64,000 bases of DNA from Diaprepes abbreviatus (lineage: Eukaryota; Arthropoda; Insecta; Coleoptera; Curculionidae), in NCBI GenBank assembly GCA_034092305.1, contig JASJET010000122.1, positions 22,634,501 to 22,698,500 of the forward strand, read 5' to 3'. This document shows, in pieces, positions 1 through 11,860 of the stretch. Made by a program: the position numbers and the translations under genes. The notes beneath the pieces are model-generated. The model was not told the DNA's origin. It ran no database searches and worked only from the letters and a program-made list of their open reading frames with translations. Each line of letters opens with the position of its first letter. The stretch's first letter is position 1.

Positions 1-248
1 TTAAAATCATAATGTTAATTTATTAATTGTAAATATAGCTAAATTCAGGTTAGAGATTGCGAATTTCTTTGGAAATTTGAGCTAGAATTTTGCTAAATTT
101 AAATTAGAACAGCTTTATTTTTTCGAAGCTCTGGATAGCAGGTATTCTTGACTTAAATCATCAGTCTAATATATCACACTAGATCAAATTTAAGTTAGGA
201 TAGCATGCAGGCTAGTTAATTGTCACTAGTTGCACTGATTTCAAAAAG

Positions 249-745
249 TCAGTTACAGAGAAAATTTGCTGTGATATGTGGGGCAAAAGGATCTACATGG
301 TCTTGTAGAACATACCTTATATAGTTCAACAAGTTACCATTTTTCTTCTTCGGGCATTTCAAGGAAAAATATAAATAGTTTCCTTCTTGTAAATACAACT
401 CTGGTCCTTTCTCCATACGTGTTTCGATCACCTAATGGTCTCATCAGCGAAGCTGTAATGAATCAAGAGCAACAGTTATGGGAAACAACTATCTAATAAA
501 ATCTAAATTCCTAGATATGCCGACAGGGTATTAAACCCGCCGAGATTTTCATTTTTAAGCTTCTCACATTTTTGGAGTATGTATAGATGACGTTTGGCTG
601 TTGATTTTTTACAGACTGATCGAAAATGTCTGCAGGTTTAGTATCATGTTGACATGTCTCAGAATTTAGATTTTTATATAGACAGTTGTTTCCTATGAAT
701 TTTCCTCTTTGTTCGTTACAACTCCAGGAGAGGAACAACGTTGTA
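249..745 (-). repeat. Foldback repeat carrying a hammerhead-like motif
   Basis: The segments at 475-512 and 661-697 are inverted copies of each other; one arm begins with TTATGGGAAACAACTATC. The similarity continues outward in weaker form: 452-475 resembles the reverse complement of 697-720. The block is therefore a degenerate foldback with unequal arms. The left arm holds the hammerhead-like motif at 411-452. A 60-codon minus-strand frame beginning at 431 runs through the repeat, but it starts inside the ribozyme core and has no recognisable domain, so I do not call it a gene. The tandem-plus-inverted layout resembles the unit at 56.5-57.5 kb. The family is not identified. Confidence 0.5.
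411..452 (-). ncRNA. Hammerhead-like self-cleaving ribozyme motif with minimal stem III
   Basis: Read on the minus strand, the core CUGAUGA lies at 447-441 and GAAAC at 425-421. Stem II is GACC paired with GAUC (one mismatch) across an AUUAGGU loop. Stem III is only AC/GU closing a 2-nt loop, followed by A as the cleavage-site nucleotide. Stem I is CUUCG (plus-strand 452-448) paired with UGGAG (415-411), with two G-U pairs. Predicted cleavage falls between plus-strand 416 and 415. Hammerheads with diminished stem III are known from Penelope-like retroelements and are reported to act as dimers. No in vitro activity can be inferred from sequence alone. Confidence 0.6.
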
Positions 746-3700
746 TTTACAGGAAATAAAATATCTGTATATTTATCTTTTAACTGCCTGAAGGAGGAAA
801 TACTAACATGATAAACTAATTCTACGGCGGTTAAACTTTCTTTACGTCTTGCTGAAATTTTTATTTTTAATGGCTTAAGTACCCATCTGCATTTAAATCA
901 CCACCAATTCTGTGTATACCTCAAACAGATGCCACCTCACTCCATAAATCGTACTCCACCCGAAGAGATATTAGGGTAAAATTGAATTGTTCATTTTGTT
1001 CTTCTAGACGTTGATGCAATCTTTTCCTATCATCGATTGAATTTACGCAGACACTGCTCTCATCCTTGAACATAATTTGACCCACAGATTATAACTTGCA
1101 TAAATTTTAGAATTTTGATCTGAAATTTCGCACTCGTATTTTTGGATGTGTATACAACTGATAAATGGAAAAAAATTGATTTTAAGAACCATCTATATTT
1201 ATTGGGCCCCTTAAAGAGATTTCATTTGATTTCAGAGTTCGTGTTTTGGTATTGAAACTGAACTTAGCATTGCAGAATAAATGTCAATACTTTTTGTGGT
1301 TAAATAGGTGAGTAGAATAAAATTTTTCACTTTTGTATTTTTAGTGCTATTCTAACTACACAAACGAATTTCTTACTCTCTTAGTTTTACTTTATTTAAA
1401 ACTGAATGTTATAAAATATTTTTTTTTTCTTGATAACCCGGCACATTTTTACTGATAATTGCATCAGCAATTTATTATGCGTAGTACGCTCATTCATAAA
1501 ATTTATCAACAAATTACTTTTAAGATAAGGTTTTACATTAAAAGATTTTGTCGTCAGTCTATTTTTAAATCAACGCGATTCTAAAATAAATCCAAGTTTA
1601 ATAATTAATTAAGAAATTGAATTGCTTGTCTGGTGACTTTGATCAAAGTTGAAAGTGAACAAAGTCTGAACCCTGGTTACAAGTGAGGAAAATATTTATC
1701 TTGCAAATATTATTATACAATAATATTGCTCAATGAGTTATTTATTATCTATTCGGCAGAATATATTGGTAATTTCCTCGTGTGCTATAAAAATTATTTA
1801 AGGCTTGTGCTAGGTAAATTAGCATCTAAATTAGAATCCAAATTTGTTGCTCTTCTGATCCACAAAAATACTAGTACATAATCCGAAACAAAGATCCTAT
1901 TTTCCTCTTGGCTCTTTTTTTATAGGTAATTAGGTGATCTGCAGGCTTTAAAATTTGCTACCTAAATTTGTTTGTTCATCAACTCATATCAATACGGTCA
2001 TTCACTACATCAGTTTGGTCTAACTCAAGTTTTGTATATTATATCTCATTAGCAGCTAGGCACTCCTGCATATGTCGCGACCAGGTATTAAAATTATCCT
2101 GCCATCTTCAAATGCACCGATTAGTTCACCATCAGTTAAAAAACGAAGAATTTTTAGCTGCTTCTTGCAAAATCACATTGTGTCCAGTTTAATCATCTCA
2201 ATCGACCTGCTGAATCTTGCATAATTCTCTAGATCAAAATTATCTCGTTGAAATTAAGAAAGTCGTCTTTCTATCGTTCTTAAGGATGAGCAAGATTCCC
2301 TTAATATTAGTGACATTTCTTTGAGACAGTGTTATTTTGTTAAGTCACGCTTAAAATTATACAGCATTAGCATCCCCCCGTCGTGGTTTCGGCTGCATTA
2401 TTTTTGTGCCTGCACACTCAACAGTAACGTCTTTAAGAACTTCTGATCGCGAAAATGATTGAGCGATATATAAGGTCTACAGGAACTAACACAAGCGCGA
2501 AAGAGGCTGGACATAAGGGTGCCAGAGAGTTCGACAAAATGTATCGCCCACCTACGTTTTAAAGCATTATCTTTTAATCGTTATTTTTAATGAAAGTTAA
2601 TGTCTCTTTGGCACAAGATAGAACCTCCCAGTTATGTTACGAAACCTGAGGTAAATTTTTATTTCGATTAGTTGATTAAGTTTTCGGATATCTATAGCAA
2701 ACAAAAATCCTCCTCTTCTTTATGTAATAAGATTGTCATTCGGAATTCGCGACCTGTGAATTCCGCAATAATAATTTTAAAAAAGTCTTGTTTAAGTATA
2801 ACGTGAACATAAATTGTATACTGGGCTGCGATTCTAGGACTATTCTTTTGAGTCATTATCACTTTCACTTCTATCATTTGAAGTAATCATGATCACTTCA
2901 ACCCAATGACCAGTAATTCAGTGCATATTCAAAAGAACATGAAGTTATCAGTTACACTTTTTTCACTTTGATCAACTGATAATTACTCTAAAGAATATAG
3001 CCTCTATAAAAGTTAAGGGAAAGAGAATGCCATAATGATTTTCCATCTTTGTTCAGTCTGTAGGAACACATAAGTATGTCACTGTCTTAAAAGAGATAAG
3101 GAAAGGGAATCTCAAAAAATATGCTTACAAAATCGGGGCCGTGTCATACTTATGAGTTGTATTCTTTTAATCCACCCACATGTGAACTAATAGTGAGATT
3201 AATGATCGTACCTACTCTATTAATGTATAAATTAGAATTATCTATTTTAAAGCCAAATAATCAACCTAACAGCTTATTTATATAATTGAATAGTAGCATT
3301 AAAATCCAAATAATAAGTATACGCCATAAATAGATAAATATTTAGTTTTAAAAAGACTCTTTTAACACAAGTACAGCAATGGTGATACCATTTCTGATGA
3401 CCAATTTTTAAACTTTTATGTCACATAAATAATTTATAGGTACATAAATAAAATTACGGGACATAACTCATACAGTAGCTAATAAAATTAAATTAACATG
3501 CAGTAATAACTAAAACATGTATTTTGGTGTTAGAATATCCAAAGTGTGTCGTATAATAAGGTATAATTAAATCGAAGAAAAATTATAAAAATATTTTAAT
3601 GAGAACTAAAAAAACTCATTAAATGGATCATTTATGATTTTTTATTATTTGAAAGCCCAAATTTGTCACCAGAATAATTACATAGTTAAATGAAATGAAA

Positions 3701-4510
3701 ATTGTAGATTAGTTTTGATATCATGTAAAAATGTCCCGTTAAGATAAAAAGCGCAAAGTTTACTTCCAATTTGTTCATTCAACAAAAAAGAAAAAGATGG
3801 AAACTAAAACGAGGTACTAAGTTTAGTTTCAAGACAAAACAAAAATTAATTTTGGATCACCAACTTTGCAGTAAGTAGAAGTTATATTTTCACACCAAAG
3901 CGACGTGCTACATATGAGTTGCTACTTGTAAACAAACTGCACGTCACTCATTTTAAAACCTAAGTCAATAGGCACATCACAGTAAAGCGACTTCGCGGTC
4001 ATGATGCTTAGCACTGCGCAATGTGCTCCTTGCAGATCTTTATAATGAAGTTATCCACTTCGAGGGTTGATCCTTATCTCAATCTCTGACTTAATTTCAA
4101 TATGGGGTATCAATTATTGCATACGCACGGGAAACACTAGTAGAGAACGTATGCTACATTTAAAGACTCAGCAAGTTCTTTGCTGAATAAAGTTGTGTAA
4201 ATTGATGAGTGCAATGTATTGATATAATTTTGCAGATTAACCTCTGTTACTTCTTCCAACTAAAGTATATGATCATGTTATCTTAAACAAACGACTGACA
4301 GTGAAAGACTTAGTTCACTAAGAGCTATGACATTTTAACAAAATATTTAAATATTATAAAATTGTCTGTAAGATGGGTACTCCAATTGCTAACAATGTCC
4401 TAAAATCAAACTGGCATAATGATTTAAAGGTTTCTTTTAGCTAGATTTACAGAGTACACACAATAAATATTTTTTCGAAACCACTGCGACCATAAACTAA
4501 AAGTTGTATT
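746..4510. other. AT-rich stretch without recognisable gene
   Basis: Only short, low-complexity reading frames occur here. No splice-consistent coding signal, tRNA or clear repeat boundary was seen. Two less AT-rich patches, around 2370-2570 and 3890-4080, remain unassigned. Confidence 0.5.
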
Positions 4511-4860
4511 ATGAAGGAGAAACATCGTGGCTTCCCACCCAGTCAAAAATTCAAAAAAAAAAAGGTATTTCCTGGAAAGGTTATGGTCGTTTTTTTAGGA
4601 TGCTCAACCGAAATTTGAAATCAAAGTAATATGCAGTGGAAAATGATACAAAAGATGTGCTCTTTCATCAGACTAAGTCACACATATTGTATTGATACGG
4701 CTGCTCTTACAAAAACAAGATTTGAATTACTTGAACAACCACCTTATTCATCCGATTTGGTTTGCGATGACTATTGCCTGTTTCCAAAACTGAAAGAAGT
4801 AAATATCACCGTAAATCAATAGGTTGAGGACTATGAATAACTATTTTTTCAGAAAGCTAG
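4511..4860 (+). pseudogene. Mariner-like transposase fragment
   Basis: This is a decayed piece of a mariner-family transposase, the nuclear enzyme that cuts and pastes the element at TA sites. At 4511-4610 the reading MKEKHRGFPPSQKF, followed by KVFPGKVMVVFLGC, matches the family's 'GK-VM-VFWD' strand. At 4700-4805 the reading KTRFELLEQPPYSSDLVCDDYCLFPKLKE (split here by frame) is the well-known C-terminal catalytic block, with the last catalytic Asp in CDDY. The middle catalytic region with its HHDNA motif is deleted or scrambled, and stops interrupt the frame. Neither TIR was found. It is a dead relic. Confidence 0.75.
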
Positions 4861-5124
4861 AAACATGCTGGAGTACCATTAGGAAGAGACTATAGAGGTA
4901 CAGACTTTGTCCAATTATTAATCTAATAGGTCAGGAGAGAAGCATAAAGATCAACCTTCGATCACGAAATGTTAAGCATAAATTATTGTTGCTATTATTA
5001 TTGGGTGATTTAAGGTTTCACATAGCTCAACAGATATTGAACGTTTACATCTTTCCCTGATGTATCAAAAGAGTAAGTGAGTTAAGGTCAAGGTATTAAG
5101 CTAAAGGCTAAAGCTATAATCTCT

Positions 5125-5300
5125 GATGCAAAAATTTTCTGTCCTGGTGGCATGCACAGAAAATGACTGCTTTCTGGATGTCAATGAACGCATTTTTGTG
5201 GAGGCTCAGCTTAAGATGGTTGTCGTTCAAGCTCTTCAGTATTAGGCTTATCGATGACACTACTTGGCCACCACCAATGACAACATCCTAAGCTTTCTTT
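5125..5300 (-). pseudogene. Non-LTR retroelement C-terminal fragment
   Basis: The minus strand reads a frame ending at a TAG near 5101 that contains LKSLNDNHLKLSLHKNAF and then IDIQKAVIFCACHQDRKF. This resembles the extreme C-terminus that follows the restriction-like endonuclease domain in some insect non-LTR polyproteins, where 'QKAVLL-TA-IVRKF' is usual. The element at 50.2-50.7 kb in this window ends in the comparable PIQKAVLLATARTVRKFV. Nothing upstream of the RLE-like tail survives. The element family is inferred from this tail only. Confidence 0.45.
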
Positions 5301-6384
5301 TCTTGATATTTGGCCATCTTGTTATTTTTGGAAAATATCAAAGCTATCCATAATAGCCCGATTATAATAAAGTTTAAGAATTGTTCTTTAACCCAAATTG
5401 GACTTGGTATTAATAGTATGGTATATACATATATATGTTTTGATTAGTTCATTCTTATTTATCAACTTCTGATGCAGAATATTACACACCTATATACAGG
5501 TAATTAGTGCGTGCACCTAAATGTTACGTGCAGACTGACTTCTGACTCCTAATAATATTTTCTACAATAATCAGATTAGGTATTGTAGTTCTTTATTATG
5601 CATTTCTTATAGTTATTGGTATTAATAACTTGGTCCTGAATAATAATCACAAACCCTCTCTCTCTAAAAAGACAACCTTTCCTATAACAATCTATTAGAT
5701 GTTCCTGTATTTATGTTGGACTGATGTAGGTCATTGTGGTGTCGACTATGCATAGCATTTTGAGCCCATTCATTTTAAACTTCAACATTTGACAATGATA
5801 GTACTTATACATTTTTTAACTCTGGTTCTGCATTATGTACCATATCCCTTAAACAGATTAACACTTTCATGAAAATCAGTAATTAAAAAATAGAATTTTT
5901 TTGACGTCAATAATACCTTCACTTGTCTACACAAGGATATCGTCATACTATACATTCAGTATTTATTTCGGACTTGTTTATTTTTTACATTCAGCTTTTT
6001 AAAATTACGCATTGTTAAATTAGTTTGTTTTTTACGCTTTAATGTATCCTGTTGTTGGCGAGAGTGATGATGCCAAGTCAGTGGATTACAGTAATCCTAG
6101 TGTTTGAATATTAATTTAAAATTTTATGGGAACAACACAAATGACGTAGAGTAAGCAATAGTATATGTATATAATTACTAATAGCGAAAGCATTTTAATG
6201 TTGTTTAAAAGAATTTGTATGTAAAATTTTCAATACTATGGTGGGCTTTGTTTTCTTAGAAAAGTCCAAATTTGAAAAGAAAATAATTTAAATTGTTATA
6301 TACGAGCTATGGTATTATTTGTGTTGATTAATCTGCACAAGAAAAATAATTTTCTAATTTATTGCCTTTTTAATTTCCTATTAA
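5301..6384. other. No gene seen
   Basis: AT-rich sequence with no recognisable coding block, RNA gene or repeat boundary. Confidence 0.5.
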
Positions 6385-6879
6385 AGAGAAATAAGCTCTG
6401 ACGTCAAAATTTTCGTAGGCCAAACCAACCATAAAATAAGCGCCAGACGAGACGAACATATAAACGCTGTCAAGCAAAAAACAACATCTCCTGCACTGGC
6501 CCAACACTGGTTAAACACAGGACATAAGATAAATTTATCAGGAACAAAAATGCTATCGAGATGTGAAAACCTGTCCACAAGAGTTATAAGGGAAGCCATT
6601 GAAATTGCAAGGAGGTCCAACAACTTAAATAGCAGAGATGATAGCCAGCGAGTGCCTAATACTTGGAGAAATCTGCTAACAAAATACCAACCAGTACTAC
6701 TTATTAACGAAACAGATTACAACTCGGCAACGCAACCCCAAATACTGGCAACAGGGCCGATGTCGCGCAACCTGATTGGCCAGAACCATTCGGAAAACGA
6801 ACGCGTCCGACGTACACCCGGGACCGACAACACCCGAGTCGCAGGCGTCAGTTCGCTGGTAGATGCCATACAGTGAGCT
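6385..6879 (+). pseudogene. Penelope-like element, C-terminal GIY-YIG endonuclease domain (5'-truncated)
   Basis: The frame is open from 6385, just after an in-frame TAA, to the TGA at 6877. It begins inside a GIY-YIG nuclease: KIFVGQT is the YIG strand, ISARRDEH carries the conserved catalytic Arg, then ALAQHWLNTGHKI, the LSRCENLSTRVIREAIEI helix and RRSNNLNSRDDSQRVPNTW. This order matches the C-terminus of Penelope-like retroelement polyproteins, where the nuclease nicks target DNA to prime reverse transcription. The GIY strand and the whole reverse transcriptase are missing upstream, so this is a 3' fragment. The internal ATG at 6550 is not the real start. A further tail of about 60 residues up to the stop is not recognised. 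Downstream come a short 3' region and (TA)n. Confidence 0.75.
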
Positions 6880-6966
6880 TTGAAAATGGTGAATGAGATT
6901 TCACCGAAACGTCAGCTGCCTTACTGTCTTGAGAGTGACTCAGCACATACACGGAATGCCCGAAAA

Positions 6967-6968
<2 letters not shown>
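6880..6968 (+). other. 3' untranslated tail of the Penelope-like element
   Basis: The stretch between the TGA and the TA microsatellite contains TTTCACCGAAACGTCAGCTG, a phrase of the kind often seen at arthropod retroelement 3' ends. It passes directly into (TA)n. No hammerhead core (CTGATGA) is present here. Confidence 0.45.

Positions 6969-7039
<71 letters not shown>
6969..7039. repeat. (TA)n microsatellite
   Basis: An uninterrupted TA run of about 71 bp directly abutting the 3' end of the Penelope-like fragment. The adjacency suggests insertion into, or generation of, the TA tract by the element. The Ile-Tyr repeat peptides read across it are artefacts. Confidence 0.95.
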
Positions 7040-7042
<3 letters not shown>

Positions 7043-7429
7043 TGTATGTCACAGTCGCATAATTTCACCAGTTTTTAATTTTTTATAATGAAATTTTGCA
7101 TTAGTATACACTTCAGCAATCCAAAAAAGAAAATCAGGCGAAACTGGGAAAAAAAAATTATGGTACCTTTCCTTAGTGAAAAATAAGGTTAAGAAATGTT
7201 TTGTTCGCCCTATAAAGTGTTTTGTCTTTGCAAAGATCTTCAAAAATACAAATAGTTTTATATTACGTTATTTAATTGATTTATTCGTAAAATATGAGCC
7301 CCCTTTTCAAATGTCTAACCCCTTAAAATTGACAACTGAAAATTATAAAAATTTGATATTACAGATTTTATGAAACGAAAATTTTCACGGGTAAGATACG
7401 TTAAATAATTTGTGAAAAATAAAAAAAAA

Positions 7430-7850
7430 CGGTAAAAAATGTAATTTCATCTCTTTGGTTTATCCGATCGAGTGGGGTATTGTTGATTAGATCATTAAAA
7501 AGGCAATTAAATATCATTTCATTTGAGAAATATAAGCATCTAAAATTGCTTATAATAGTTATTGTCGACATATTCGATGAATTTGAATTTTGGTTAAAAG
7601 AATTGCATATGGGGACTCTTTGATACAGAAGCGCCGTATTACTTATGTCGACAAAAAAATGCAGATAAATACAGGCAAAATTAAACACAAAATTTTCTAT
7701 TTTTGACGGTTCGATAATAAATACAAACAATTTTTATTTTGGTATTTTTGAGATTCAAAACTTGTTTGACTTATTGTTATACTTGTCAATTAAAACCATT
7801 TATTATCAACTTAGACCTGTTTTAAAGCAAGCCCATGTTAGTTAATTAGG
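7430..7850 (+). repeat. Dispersed repeat, related to 35.56-35.80 kb and parts of 60.4 and 62.5 kb
   Basis: The part at 7440-7640 aligns by eye with 35570-35790: shared pieces include TTTATC.GA.CGA, AAATTGCTTATAAT and GGGG.CTCTTTGATA. The strip at 7685-7725, containing TTTTTGACGGTTCGATAATA, recurs in reverse complement at 60385-60420. The part at 7760-7830 (TTATTGTTATACTTGTCAAT) recurs in direct orientation near 62535-62600. The family is not identified and no protein is seen in it. Confidence 0.5.
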
Positions 7851-8329
7851 GGGTTATTGTTTATTTTAGGAAGATCACAACCGTTTCTCTTACCAATTCC
7901 AAGTATTTATCTCTATCTCTAACTTTAAAGGCGACTACAATTTGAAACCTATACCTTGTTAGTTGAATCTGAATGTTAAAGTTAAAGCTAAGTACATCTA
8001 ATTTTTTTTTATTAGAAAACTGTTTTTGCCAAATTATTAAACGAATCAACTTGAATTAACCAGTATTGCATGTAATAATATTCACATAAAATTGCAGTGA
8101 CCTAAAAGGAAACATTTTTTTAAAAATATTTTCATTCTACACAGCATGCCGAAATCTAGACATATTTTTTAATCAATAGTTTTAGATGTTTACGCTTGAC
8201 AACTGATATTTTTTACAGTTTGGTAAAGGGTAAAATAGAATTTAAAAAAAAAATAGCTTAAATATTTAAAAAATCAACTTTCGTCTGTTAGATAATTATG
8301 AATATAGACTGTCTTAATAACAGTCATAT

Positions 8330-8620
8330 TGTCATACGTACACTCCCCAATTACATTCCCTATCCCATTTACCCACCACACTCTGTATAATTTTACGACT
8401 AGAGCAACCTGAACCCCATTCCTTTATCAAGAAGCTAATAATTTGGACTAAAGTCGCGTCGGTAACGGAGACGATTTGGCAACTAGACCTACAATTTAAC
8501 TTGGGTTCCGAATCATAATTACTCCCAGGTATGGTCACCCTTCCAAGTACTAACAGCGCCCGGTGCCGGATAACTTCAGTGATCAAACCAGAAAAGGCCT
8601 AGCCACTGAAGAAGATATAT
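8330..8620 (-). mobile_element. 5S rRNA-derived SINE (SINE3-like)
   Basis: On the minus strand, 8585-8521 reads GATCACTGAAGTT, GGGCGCTGTTAGTACTTGGA and GGGTGACC, ending CCTGGGAGT. This is the box A to box C internal promoter region of a eukaryotic 5S rRNA gene, with several substitutions. The first half of 5S and the perfect 3' stem are absent, so it is not a working 5S gene. It is followed by an unrelated body down to about 8330, which is the arrangement of 5S-derived SINEs transcribed by RNA polymerase III and mobilised by a partner LINE. An 84-codon minus-strand frame crosses it and looks incidental. No clear tail or TSD was defined. Confidence 0.65.
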
Positions 8621-10434
8621 GTATACATAGAATATTCTTTTCAACCATAGAAGCTACTGTTAATTTTTCTGATTTTAAAGCTAAATCAAATTAAATATAG
8701 TTTTTATGTGGGTGTTTTTATTTCACATATTTCTCACCACAGCCTTTTTTTATGTATTTATTTTTATTACCTCAATTTAGAGTCAAAATACCAACAGCGA
8801 AATCAAAGCTAAACCCACATATCTAATTAAAAATAATGTTTTTAAAGGATATTCACATAATCTATAAAAAAAAACCTCGTTTTACATAAAACTTAATTTC
8901 AAATTAGGTATAATAATTATTAATTTGATTTACAATCAAACATTTTATTTGAATGATAATTATTTTTTGCGTCATTATACTAATTATAAACTTGCTTATA
9001 AATACATAATTAGGTCACTTGTGATTAAGAATATCCTTAACTTAAAAAAATTATTTAAAAAACTACTAATGCAAAAAGAACAAAATTTGTGTTTACGTTA
9101 TATAGTACATATAAAATTTTACTTGCGTAACAAGCATTTTCTTACACCGATAATTATTTTAAATAACTAATAAATTTTCCAATGAAGCTCGGTAAGTTAC
9201 TTCCAAAGAAATTTTGATATCGTGAAGCCTGTTCCAAACTACACAATTGTTTACAGCCACAATTGCTGTGAATACGTGAAAAAAAAACTGTACTGTTTTA
9301 TGTGTCCTAACAAAGTCCGGTACTCCATCACGCACCTCTTCTTTCTTTAAGAGATTTGTGTATTCCACACATTTATTTAGTTATTTATTCTTGCAAAGCA
9401 CACCGTTATTCCAAATTTATTTCATTTTGTTTCACAAAGACAAACCATTGTCTTTAAAATACATTAAAAATCAATTAAAATCAAAATAAAATCACAAATT
9501 AAAGGAAAAGAAGTGCCAATTGTCACACATTTTAACACAATGACTAATGATAAGCAACATTGCGGGGTTGAGCTGGAAAAGCCAAGAACTTTTAGGTAAA
9601 AGCAATTGTTTATAGGTCGAAAAATTCTATATATTCCAAAAATTATATTATTTATTATCTAATGACATTTAAATAATTAAAAAATAAAATATCTCTAAAT
9701 CCTGAAAACTTCATATTTTCTTACAAACATAGAGTTAGTTGGCAACAAGGTAGATAATCATCTGGTGATTACCATGGCTACACGGGTAGTTATGGGACAC
9801 TCTATATTTACATAAGTCAGGAAATTTGGACAGGGTGTTTATTCTGTGTCTGTCTGTTTAAACTTAAAAGCTCTTTGATTCCACCCAATCCACTCAAGAT
9901 CGTATTTCTTCCTCTACTTTACACAATTTTACTTTCTTGTGTGAGTCAAGGTTGCCTTTATTAATTTATTTTCTTTATCTTAAGTAATTTTTTGTTCGTT
10001 ATTATTATTAATTATACTCATTCGTTGTTTCTCGATCATCGTTTACTTGACGACCGCTGGACATATTCTGACGTTATTAACTCTTAGACACCTTTCTTAC
10101 CTATGAGTACCTTAAGTCTATGACAAAGGTAGCTGTCAATTGTTTCATTTACCATATGCTTACTTTGGAAACAATCATAATAATTATTGTTCCTTCTTAA
10201 ACGTTAACTGCAAAATACAGGTGACGTTGTTTTAAGATTTGTTGAAGACGTCAGCGAACTTTGATTTAGAATGGCTTCTGTGTAGGAAACATGTGATTTA
10301 ACAGGCTTGAATAAAAGAAACTGGAAAAAGGAGTTCTGGCAGAACAGTTTCATTATATAATTAAAAGTAGTAAGGTAATATGGCTGTAATAAGTTTTTTT
10401 CTTGCCACTTCAATTAAAACTAACATTTTTTTGT
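8621..10434. other. AT-rich, one possible transposase scrap
   Basis: No clear gene. The only coding-like piece is the minus-strand frame at 9159-9368, listed separately. The rest is low-complexity AT-rich sequence. Confidence 0.45.
9159..9368 (-). pseudogene. Possible piggyBac-type transposase C-terminal scrap
   Basis: The 69-codon minus-strand frame contains FFFHVFTAIVAVNNCVVWNR followed by a basic/hydrophobic tail. Its spacing resembles the 'FF-LLD-A-VNS-ILY' segment near the end of piggyBac-family transposases. The match rests on one short motif, with no catalytic Asp, no cysteine-rich tail and no TTAA-flanked TIR in view. It could equally be a chance frame. Confidence 0.25.
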
Positions 10435-11064
10435 ACGTGGTGTCCCATTTTCGACATTTTTAGGGGATATTGGAGTTATTATCAAAGATAGGGTGTTGCG
10501 GTTTTCATCTTTAATGAAATGAAAGATTCCTGTGTCAAATTTATCATGGCTCTTTTAGTTTTTAATCTATAGGGTGACTTCGAAAATTTTCGTTTTTTAG
10601 ACACATCTCGTATTTTCGTTATGCGTTAATTTATGAAAAAGGTAAATACTGCTTTTTATAGAGTTTTTTTAAAGTAGGGTTCAATGGCGCAGCCAGTTTT
10701 TTTTGTACAAAGTTTAGTTTTTGAAATATTAACCAAACTTATGATTTTTTAAATATGAAACCCTGTATTTTAATTTGGATATTGATTAAATATAATTTAG
10801 ACTTTTCAGAAATATATAATGTGCAAAAACAAGGTCAGAATTTGATATTTTCAATAATTTATTTTATTTGTGACAGTAGGCCATGCCCAATTTATAGGAA
10901 ACAAAAGGCAGATGTCTAAAACTATAAAGTATTGCCAGATTGTTATTATCTATGAAATATTTTTGTTACTTAGGTGTTTTTATTTAACTTTTTATTTATT
11001 TTGCATTTACAACGGCCGTTAAGTGTCCAGAAAGAAGGCAACCCTTTCCAAACATATTTGTTCG

Positions 11065-11860
11065 TTTAAAAAGAAATCTAGTTGAACACGGATCTTCTAT
11101 TCAACCACGTCCCAAAAGATACGTCAAAGAAGACAGGGAGAGAAAAGAAGCAAATTTGTTATTTTACGCAGCAGTAACAAAACTTCATCATCCTGCAGAA
11201 AAATAGAGGGAGAAGCTGATGCAGCAAAATCTGACGCTGAAAGAATTTTCAAAAAGTATAAATACCATTCATATAAATTTAAAATAGTGTAATATTTACA
11301 TCCCAGAGTGTCGAGTAACGTTTTGTCAATGGTATTTAGAACAAATCCGCACCAACGAATCATTTGGCAGATATTTCATCTGGTCTGACGAATATTATTT
11401 TTCAAGTGCGGGAACTTTTAATAGTCACAACACGAGGCATTGGTCTGCAGAAAATCACCATTTAATTTTCGAAAAGGCACAACAAGGGTGCTTCGAGGTT
11501 GTAGTCTCGTGTTTCATTTTGAACCGACGCATAACCTACAGGATGTATAAAGGGGGTCTCACAGCACGTAGATACCTAGAAATCCTTGAGGAAATTATTC
11601 CAGAATTGCTTGACAGTGTTCCATTGGCCCATTTCAATTCCATTTATCTTCAACAAAACGGTGCCCTGAGCCACAACTCGGAGCTTTTAAGGCCTTTTCA
11701 GGACAATAACTTTTCTTGAAGATGGATCGGTACCAATGAGCCAGTAAGGTGGCCCCCACGATCACCCGATCTTTCCGTTTTGAATTTTTTTTGATGACGT
11801 TTCATGCAAAATCAAGTGTATAAGACACGACATGAATCTATAGTGTAAGGTAATTGGTTT
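11065..11860 (+). pseudogene. Mariner-like transposase of long-TIR element, copy 1
   Basis: The N-terminal part reads IFVRLKRNLVEHGS, then a basic stretch to a TAG near 11204. After frame changes, EQIRTNESFGRYFIWSDEYY contains the first catalytic Asp, followed by the FNSHNTRHWSAEN block. The long frame at 11519-11719 gives GLTARRYLEILEEIIPELL and LQQNGALSHNS, where the second catalytic Asp (normally QQDGA) is Asn. Then come RWIG and WPPRSPDLSVLNFF, where the last catalytic residue of the usual PLDFF is also Asn. Two active-site losses plus stops and frameshifts make it inactive. It belongs to the IS630-Tc1-mariner superfamily, and the closest relative in the window is the relic at 50990-51790. 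Confidence 0.75.

Noticed and set aside
6880..6968. Hammerhead in the Penelope-like 3' tail (CCGAAACGTC)
   Set aside because: GAAAC is present but no CTGATGA core lies within reach on the same strand.
6880..7078. Overlapping 60-codon frames with long Ile-Tyr repeats
   Set aside because: Translation of a (TA)n microsatellite. The same applies to 47121-47379.
8521..8585. Functional 5S rRNA gene
   Set aside because: Only the internal promoter part is present. The 5' third and the terminal stem are missing and several invariant positions differ.
8332..8586. 84-codon minus-strand ORF as a protein gene
   Set aside because: It starts inside the 5S-derived promoter of a SINE, so the frame is incidental.
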